This document shows, piece after piece, positions 8,308 to 12,011 of a stretch of 12,011 bases of DNA. Source of the stretch: Candidatus Methanomethylophilaceae archaeon (lineage in GTDB: Archaea; Thermoplasmatota; Thermoplasmata; Methanomassiliicoccales; Methanomethylophilaceae); assembly GCA_023230065.1 (NCBI GenBank), contig JALNYB010000031.1, positions 1 to 12,011 of the forward strand, written 5' to 3'. Below the pieces are notes generated by a model. The model was not told the DNA's origin. It ran no database searches and worked only from the letters and a program-made list of their open reading frames with translations. Numbering within the stretch: position 1 is the stretch's first letter; every line of letters begins with the position of its first letter. The translations under genes and the position numbers were made by a program.

Positions 8308-8335
8308 AATCTTTTTCAAATTTTTTTCATTTTTA
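8303..8335 (+). terminator. Hairpin plus T-tract terminator of the 7663 gene
   Basis: A perfect 7-base-pair stem, TTTGAAA (8303-8309) with TTTCAAA (8314-8320), has a TCTT loop and is followed by seven T (8321-8327), then CATTTTT. The stem contains both the TGA stop of the plus-strand gene and the stop codon of the minus-strand GNAT gene. Only the plus strand has a T-tract after the stem, so it should act in that direction. Confidence 0.7.
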
Positions 8336-8894
8336 CTGAATAGAGTCTTCCATAGCATTTGCACGGTGCACCGCACATTGGACAGTGGTGACCTTCTGGA
8401 GAAGATACGAAAAGATTCCAGTATCCTTTAATCCCTATTGATGGAGTCATGTTCAGTCCGTGTTCCAATATATTCTTGATATTGGTATGTCCATTGACAT
8501 CTTCCCAGGCCATCGCAGTAATGACATTGCATTCTTCCATCTGGAATCTTTTATAGCATGCTTCTCCAAGTTTACGCCCCACTCCTTTTCCCTTCATTTT
8601 CTGTGATACGGAGACCGAATCCAAAAGTCCGATCTTTTTTACTTTTAATAGAGAATCTCTGTCGGGAGAGTTCGGGAGTTTGAGCATCTCATCTACTTTT
8701 TCTGGACCGAATAGCTGGCATATCGCGAATCCTGCCAAGGTCCCATCATCTAATGCTATCATGCAGAATTTGTCGTTTGCATGTATGGTTTCGAGGAAAT
8801 CCTGTTTTGTAAGATAATCCGTGCCCAATTCAGTGAGAGATATTTCCAATGCAGCAGGTACATCTTCTTTTCTGATATCTCTTATTGTTATCAT
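8316..8894 (-). CDS. GNAT-family N-acetyltransferase with cysteine-rich C-terminal tail
   Basis: The product is 192 residues and starts MITIRDIRKEDVPAALEI, a typical GNAT first strand and helix. The acetyl-CoA loop is seen in SVSVSQKMKGKGVGRKLGEA (residues 94-112; glycines 102, 104, 106). The family moves an acetyl group from acetyl-CoA to an amine; the substrate here is unknown. After the GNAT fold comes a compact Cys/His cluster, HHCPMCGAPCKC (169-180), which looks like a metal-binding knuckle. The start is set by GAGG (plus-strand bases 8902-8905) seven bases before the ATG. A minus-strand TATA candidate lies at 8942-8949. It is downstream of uspA on the same strand but separated by a terminator and 256 bases, so it is probably transcribed alone. 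Confidence 0.88.
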   Translation of the reverse strand: MITIRDIRKEDVPAALEISLTELGTDYLTKQDFLETIHANDKFCMIALDDGTLAGFAICQLFGPEKVDEMLKLPNSPDRDSLLKVKKIGLLDSVSVSQKMKGKGVGRKLGEACYKRFQMEECNVITAMAWEDVNGHTNIKNILEHGLNMTPSIGIKGYWNLFVSSPEGHHCPMCGAPCKCYGRLYSVKMKKI

Positions 8895-8941
8895 ATCATT
8901 TCCTCGTAAGGCTTTGAAGCAGTCAATAGATATGAATATTA

Positions 8942-8949
8942 TCTTATAA
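8942..8949 (-). promoter_or_regulatory. Candidate TATA box of the GNAT gene
   Basis: On the minus strand this reads TTATAAGA, inside a longer AT-rich stretch. The predicted transcription start near 8918 leaves a leader of about 24 bases that contains the GAGG ribosome site, which is a coherent arrangement. Confidence 0.4.
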
Positions 8950-9102
8950 CAAGCGTTAAATGATGTTATTGATTAGTTACTATCATATGCATTAATATGG
9001 TGTGGAAATTAACATCGAGAAAGTGTTTCGCACTATTCATTTTTGACGGTGTTTTTTCATTTTGGAATTTATATTGAAACAGAATAAAAGATCTAAAGTA
9101 TT
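8950..9102. other. Intergenic stretch between the GNAT promoter and the uspA terminator
   Basis: This belongs to the 256-base gap between the two minus-strand genes. I see no open frame of note, no RNA gene and no clear repeat. There is a short AGTG-TTTCG-CACT hairpin near 9025-9037 and several T runs on the plus strand near 9040-9065, neither strong enough to call. Confidence 0.5.
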
Positions 9103-9144
9103 AAAAAAGAAAGCAAAGTGAAATTGCACGAACACAATTTCACT
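9103..9144 (-). terminator. Hairpin terminator of uspA
   Basis: A perfect 10-base-pair inverted repeat, AGTGAAATTG (9117-9126) and CAATTTCACT (9135-9144), has an eight-base loop. On the minus strand it is followed by TTGCTTTCTTTTTT (T run at 9103-9108 and around). It begins six bases past the uspA stop codon, the layout of an intrinsic terminator. Confidence 0.8.
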
Positions 9145-9150
9145 AAGTAC

Positions 9151-9594
9151 TTATTCATTGTTGCTACGAACAATCAATACAGGGCAACTACTGAATTTAA
9201 TTACCCGTTCTGCAACACTTCCGAGTATTAGGTGATTAAATCCTGTACGTCCTAGTGTTCCCATAACAATCAAATCATAATCTTTAGAGGCATTAATGAT
9301 CTCTGTTGCTGGAACGCCCAGTAGGATCATACTGTTTGCTTTGACACCTGCATTTTTGCATTTTTCAACGGTATTATTGGTGATGTCTGTAGCTAATTTT
9401 TCTGCCTCCATAGAAGCTTTTTCGATGCCGGCTTTTGTTATGATCGGAGCTGGAACCAGTCCTGTAAGTTCTACGACAGAGACGACAGTGACCTCTGCAC
9501 CGACTGCTTTGGCGAGAGCTATACAGTGATACACAGCGGATTGGTTGTTCTCGCTGCCGTCCGTTGCTAATAATATCTTTTTGTATTCTATCAT
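9151..9594 (-). CDS. UspA-family universal stress protein, ATP-binding type
   Basis: The 147-residue product is one Usp domain with the expected alternating beta-alpha fold: [13 protein letters not shown] (residues 5-17) at the N-terminus and PVLIVRS at the C-terminus. The nucleotide signature G-2X-G-9X-G-S/T is complete as G112, G115, G125 and S126 in [15 protein letters not shown]. This marks it as an ATP-binding member of the MJ0577 kind rather than a non-binding UspA. Such proteins act as cytoplasmic stress or energy sensors; the partner is unknown. The start at 9594 is chosen because AGGAAG lies about nine bases before it. A longer frame from 9633 adds 13 residues without Usp similarity and would begin at the predicted transcription start. 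The promoter carries an inverted repeat, suggesting repression. It is divergent from the sensor gene at 9755. Confidence 0.94.
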   Translation of the reverse strand: MIEYKKILLATDGSENNQSAVYHCIALAKAVGAEVTVVSVVELTGLVPAPIITKAGIEKASMEAEKLATDITNNTVEKCKNAGVKANSMILLGVPATEIINASKDYDLIVMGTLGRTGFNHLILGSVAERVIKFSSCPVLIVRSNNE

Positions 9595-9648
9595 GTACTT
9601 GCTTCCTATTGTGTTATTAAAACATTTGTCCACAAGAATATAGAATTA

Positions 9649-9669
9649 CCACCATATATAAGATGGTGG
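9649..9669 (-). promoter_or_regulatory. uspA promoter: TATA box inside a perfect inverted repeat (likely operator)
   Basis: Arms CCACCAT (9649-9655) and ATGGTGG (9663-9669) are perfect inverted repeats separated by ATATAAG. Read on the minus strand the centre gives TTATATAT, a good archaeal TATA box, 60 or so bases before the uspA ATG. Transcription would start near 9630 and leave a leader of about 36 bases that carries the AGGAAG ribosome site. A dimeric regulator bound to the arms would cover the TATA box and block TBP. Confidence 0.65.
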
Positions 9670-9723
9670 CCTAAATATGAGATTTGGTACTTTGGCTATA
9701 ATAACAATTAAATGATAACGTAC

Positions 9724-9733
9724 ATAATATAAA
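9724..9733 (+). promoter_or_regulatory. TATA box of the sensor gene, leaderless type
   Basis: ATAATATAAA is centred about 27 bases before the ATG at 9755, so transcription should begin at or next to the start codon. No ribosome site lies before that ATG. This is one reason to prefer 9755 over the in-frame TTG at 9746. Confidence 0.55.
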
Positions 9734-9754
9734 GGCAAAAACATATTGAAGTTT

Positions 9755-11650
9755 ATGTACAGTGTACTGATTGTAAGTATCGATAAAAAGTTCTTGGAGA
9801 GTGCTAGGACATTTCTCCCGAACCTTAATCCTAATATTAAGATCGTCTGTACTTATGACCAGGATGGTGCTTTAAAAGCGGTAACGGATTCACAGGACAT
9901 CGACGTTATCGTATGTGATCACGATCATGAAAAATTAGATTCTCTGGCTCTTTTCGAATTCCTAAGTCGTAACCGCGTGGAACTTCCTTACATAATTGTT
10001 TCTAAAGAAGTAGACGGTGAGATCGCTATAAGGGCCTTTGAAGAAAGAATAGATTATTACATGAGTCGTGATAAGAATAAACTGAATGTTTTCATGGAAT
10101 TAGCTCAGAAGATAACATTTTGTGTCGAAAGGAAACAGCAGGAATATGAAAACGAACTCAACCAAGAGAGGATGAAAGCCTTAATTCGTCTCGCCAAACT
10201 CAATGGAAGGTCATTTGAAGACATTTTGGATTATGCACTTAGCGAGAGTGTAAGGCTCACAGAGAGTCAGATTGGATATGTCGCTACATATGACTCGAAG
10301 AACAGGAAACTCAATATGCTATCCTGGTCTAATTCTTGCATGGAATCCTGTAAGGTGAAGAATGTTCCGATGGTCTATGATCTAGACACTACTGGGTTAT
10401 GGGGAGAGCCTATTCGTCGCGGAGAGACCGTGATCGTCAATGATTACATTGCAGAAAAGATTTATCCTAAAAGGGGAACTCCAATGGGACATTTGCCTTT
10501 GAATAAATTGCTGATGATTCCAATTTATCATGACGGTGCACTAGTTGCAACGGCTGGTGTAGCGAATAAGAAACGTGATTATACATGGACGGATGAGAAA
10601 CAATTGACCCTTTTGATGGATGGATTGTTTAGCATTTATGCTGAGATGATCCTCAAAGGAAAGACTTTGGCAACAGAGAACAAGCTTCGTAATATCATTG
10701 ATAGTGCACCGATAGGAATGCTAGTTCTGAACAGTAAACTCGATATCATTCTATGTAACAGCATTTCATCCAAATTGATAGGATGTGGGGATGCTTCGAA
10801 TCAACCGGGAATAAGATTTTTCCAAAATAATATTTCAAAAGAGATTCAGGCAGTCGTGAATTCTGTAATAATAGATGGTAATACACATGTTTCACTCGTA
10901 CCTGTTCGTAATCAGGCTACAGGTAAGGATTATATGATATCTGTGTCATCTGTGAAGGATATTGGAGCCGATCAGTCAGGATATGTAGTTACATTTGATG
11001 ATGTGTCCGAATTGAATAAAACGAATTCAATAATGAGAGAAGCAGTAGAGCACATAAACACTCTCGATAAATTTGTGACCGAGGATATATTGAGGTCTTT
11101 GAAAGGTATCAAAGAAGCTATGGTTTCTGTGGGAGGAACCGCTGAATTGGAAATCAATTGTCAACTTAACAATATAAATGAAGCTGTAGGATTCGTGCGT
11201 GACTATCACAACGTAGGTATGATAGATCCCATATGGCAGGACGTATCTGTTGAAGTAGAGCGTGCCATGGATATTTTTAATGTACCGAAAGATCTCGTCA
11301 AAATCAGGACAGATGGTTTGAGGGTGTTGGCGGATCCCGCATTTTACAATGTATTTTATCATTTATTTTCAAATTCTATCATGCATGGTGAGCATGTTTC
11401 TGAGATAATCGTTAAGTACAGGATAGATCGCGGGAATCTGATTCTGATTTACAGGGACAATGGAATAGGGTTATCTGTAGATACGAAAGACAATATCGTT
11501 AAGGGAAAGATAGAGAACGGAAAGTTTGGAATGTTCCTGGTCGGAAGTATACTGGCTGCAACAAAATTCACATTAGGAGAAGTAGGATTTTCGGGTAAGG
11601 GCGTGGTGTTCGAGATAACTATTCCGCCTGAGAATTATTCTATAAATTAA
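9755..11650 (+). CDS. REC-GAF-PAS-HATPase sensor protein, methanogen-type histidine kinase with degenerate phosphotransfer sites
   Basis: The 631-residue soluble protein has four parts. First, a receiver-like domain (1-125) with D55 as the possible phosphorylation Asp and S83, but the acidic pocket reduced to D10 (VLIVSIDKKF) and the usual Lys replaced by R105. Second, a GAF domain (145-297) of the kind common in methanogen kinases, with ESCKVK, TGLWGEPIRRG and VNDY. Third, a PAS domain (about 308-420; IIDSAPIGMLVLN). Fourth, a kinase core (430-631) with N540, DNGIGL (569-573), GKFGMFLV and GKGVVFEITIP. Related methanogen kinases read HDIL at the phosphoacceptor; here it is TEDIL with Glu443. 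ATP binding may persist while autophosphorylation is doubtful. No membrane segment is seen, so the sensed signal is cytoplasmic. It is divergent from uspA. An in-frame TTG at 9746 is a less likely start. Confidence 0.88.
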   Translation: MYSVLIVSIDKKFLESARTFLPNLNPNIKIVCTYDQDGALKAVTDSQDIDVIVCDHDHEKLDSLALFEFLSRNRVELPYIIVSKEVDGEIAIRAFEERIDYYMSRDKNKLNVFMELAQKITFCVERKQQEYENELNQERMKALIRLAKLNGRSFEDILDYALSESVRLTESQIGYVATYDSKNRKLNMLSWSNSCMESCKVKNVPMVYDLDTTGLWGEPIRRGETVIVNDYIAEKIYPKRGTPMGHLPLNKLLMIPIYHDGALVATAGVANKKRDYTWTDEKQLTLLMDGLFSIYAEMILKGKTLATENKLRNIIDSAPIGMLVLNSKLDIILCNSISSKLIGCGDASNQPGIRFFQNNISKEIQAVVNSVIIDGNTHVSLVPVRNQATGKDYMISVSSVKDIGADQSGYVVTFDDVSELNKTNSIMREAVEHINTLDKFVTEDILRSLKGIKEAMVSVGGTAELEINCQLNNINEAVGFVRDYHNVGMIDPIWQDVSVEVERAMDIFNVPKDLVKIRTDGLRVLADPAFYNVFYHLFSNSIMHGEHVSEIIVKYRIDRGNLILIYRDNGIGLSVDTKDNIVKGKIENGKFGMFLVGSILAATKFTLGEVGFSGKGVVFEITIPPENYSIN

Positions 11651-11651
11651 T

Positions 11652-11930
11652 TTATGAGAATTGCTTGGGTTTTCCTACAGCGGTCACAGTGACGATCGTT
11701 TCCAACAGAATATTGTTAACATTATCACCTGTGGAGTATTTCTTCTCATTGACATCATAGGATACTGTTATGTCTTCAGCACCTGCTTTTTCAGCAAGGT
11801 CTTTCACGAATATTTCACCTTTGAATTTAGCTAATTCAAGACCCTCTTCGTAACTGGTGGTCTCGGTCTTTCCGAATGTTGCGAACTGAAATTCTCGGAT
11901 GATTTGTAGGTAGCTTGTGTAGCTACATTT
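11652..11930 (-). pseudogene. Protein-like minus-strand reading frame without a start codon
   Basis: The frame is open from the stop at 11931-11933 to a TAA at 11652-11654, one base from the sensor gene's stop. The translation includes QFATFGKTETTSYEEGLEL, KGEIFVKDLAEKAGAEDITV and LLETIVTVTAVGKPKQFS, an alternating helix and strand pattern with codon use like the neighbours, so it looks like a real small domain of about 80-90 residues. I do not recognise the family. No ATG, GTG or TTG lies in frame before the conserved-looking part. A minus-strand ATG at 11926-11928 with TATA boxes upstream is one base out of frame: dropping the single base at 11925 would give M-SYTSYLQIIREFQ. Possible causes are a frameshift or start mutation, a sequencing error, or an unusual start such as ATC. 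Confidence 0.55.
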
Positions 11931-11934
11931 TTAT
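11910..11934 (+). terminator. Small hairpin with T-tract at the right intergenic region
   Basis: GTAGCT (11910-11915) and AGCTAC (11921-11926) form a 6-base-pair stem with a TGTGT loop, followed on the plus strand by ATTTTTATTTAT. It could stop plus-strand transcripts reading out of the sensor gene. On the minus strand the same structure lies directly after the out-of-frame ATG at 11928. Confidence 0.3.
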
Positions 11935-11964
11935 TTATAAAGAAATGATTTTTCTTTAAATACA

Positions 11965-11974
11965 GTATATAAAG
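11965..11974 (-). promoter_or_regulatory. TATA box for the minus-strand frame at 11652-11930
   Basis: Read on the minus strand this is CTTTATATAC, close to the archaeal consensus. Transcription would start near 11942, about 14 bases before the ATG at 11928. A second, weaker box, TATTTAAA (11955-11962), lies about 30 bases from that ATG and would fit a leaderless start. The presence of a promoter argues that the frame below it is, or recently was, a gene. Confidence 0.5.
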
Positions 11975-11990
11975 GGAAGATATTATATAG

Positions 11991-12011
11991 TATACCTACA
12001 ATATAGGTATA
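11991..12011. repeat. Perfect 7-7-7 inverted repeat at the window edge
   Basis: Arms TATACCT (11991-11997) and AGGTATA (12005-12011) are separated by ACAATAT. The repeat lies about 17 bases upstream of the minus-strand TATA box at 11965-11974, where a regulator could act on that promoter or on a gene beyond the edge. It is AT-rich and short, so chance is not excluded. Confidence 0.45.

Noticed and set aside
9595..9633. Upstream ATG at 9633 as the uspA start
   Set aside because: The extra 13 residues do not fit the Usp fold, the codon coincides with the predicted transcription start, and a good ribosome site sits before the ATG at 9594 instead.
9746..9754. TTG at 9746 as the start of the sensor gene
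   Set aside because: The ATG at 9755 is in frame, stands at leaderless distance from the TATA box and begins the receiver fold directly. TTG adds only three residues and has no ribosome site.
11836..11928. ATG followed by TAG at 11928 read as a pyrrolysine-containing minus-strand peptide
   Set aside because: Reading through TAG gives only about 30 residues before a TGA, with Arg/His-rich composition. The frame one base away is clearly the protein-like one.
1..12011. CRISPR array, insertion sequence or prophage
   Set aside because: No regularly spaced repeats, transposase or integrase frame, terminal repeats or phage genes are visible. The gene content is ordinary chromosomal.

Overview
The window is archaeal, most likely from a Thermoplasmatota genome and probably a methanogen of the Methanomassiliicoccales type. 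This placement is an inference. It rests on a group II chaperonin gene beside a complete grpE-dnaK-dnaJ set, a DnaK whose N-terminal wording matches the Thermoplasma type (ATPase without the insert seen in proteobacterial DnaK), and a sensor protein built from the GAF and histidine-kinase modules typical of methanogens. TATA-box promoters and leaderless or short-leader starts fit archaea as well. None of the eleven visible stop codons is TAG, which agrees with, but does not prove, a pyrrolysine-using relative.

Layout from the left: bases 1-1067 hold the 3' end of a glutamate synthase large-subunit-type gene, cut by the window edge. A 310-base gap follows, carrying a T-rich terminator and the chaperonin promoter. 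Bases 1387-6657 form a protein-folding block of thermosome subunit, then grpE, dnaK and dnaJ. A strong hairpin terminator separates the thermosome gene from grpE. The three Hsp70-system genes are tightly spaced (13 and 14 bases) and look co-transcribed. A TerC/Alx-type membrane protein follows dnaJ after 40 bases. Next comes an unrecognised secreted or membrane-anchored protein with its own leaderless-type promoter.

From 8316 the strand changes. A GNAT acetyltransferase with a cysteine-rich tail and a UspA-type stress protein lie on the minus strand. Divergent from uspA is a plus-strand REC-GAF-PAS-HATPase sensor protein whose phosphotransfer residues look lost. The last 360 bases hold a convergent minus-strand reading frame that is clearly protein-like but has no usable start codon, its probable promoter, and an inverted repeat that ends exactly at the window edge.

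Together the genes suggest a stress and proteostasis neighbourhood: both chaperone machines, a UspA protein and a sensor. The most interesting signals are the degenerate sensor kinase, the uspA promoter whose TATA box lies inside a perfect 7-7-7 inverted repeat (with a second 7-7-7 repeat at the right edge), the start-less gene at the right end, and two competing RNA pairings between the thermosome terminator and the grpE start. I see no CRISPR array, mobile element, tRNA or rRNA.
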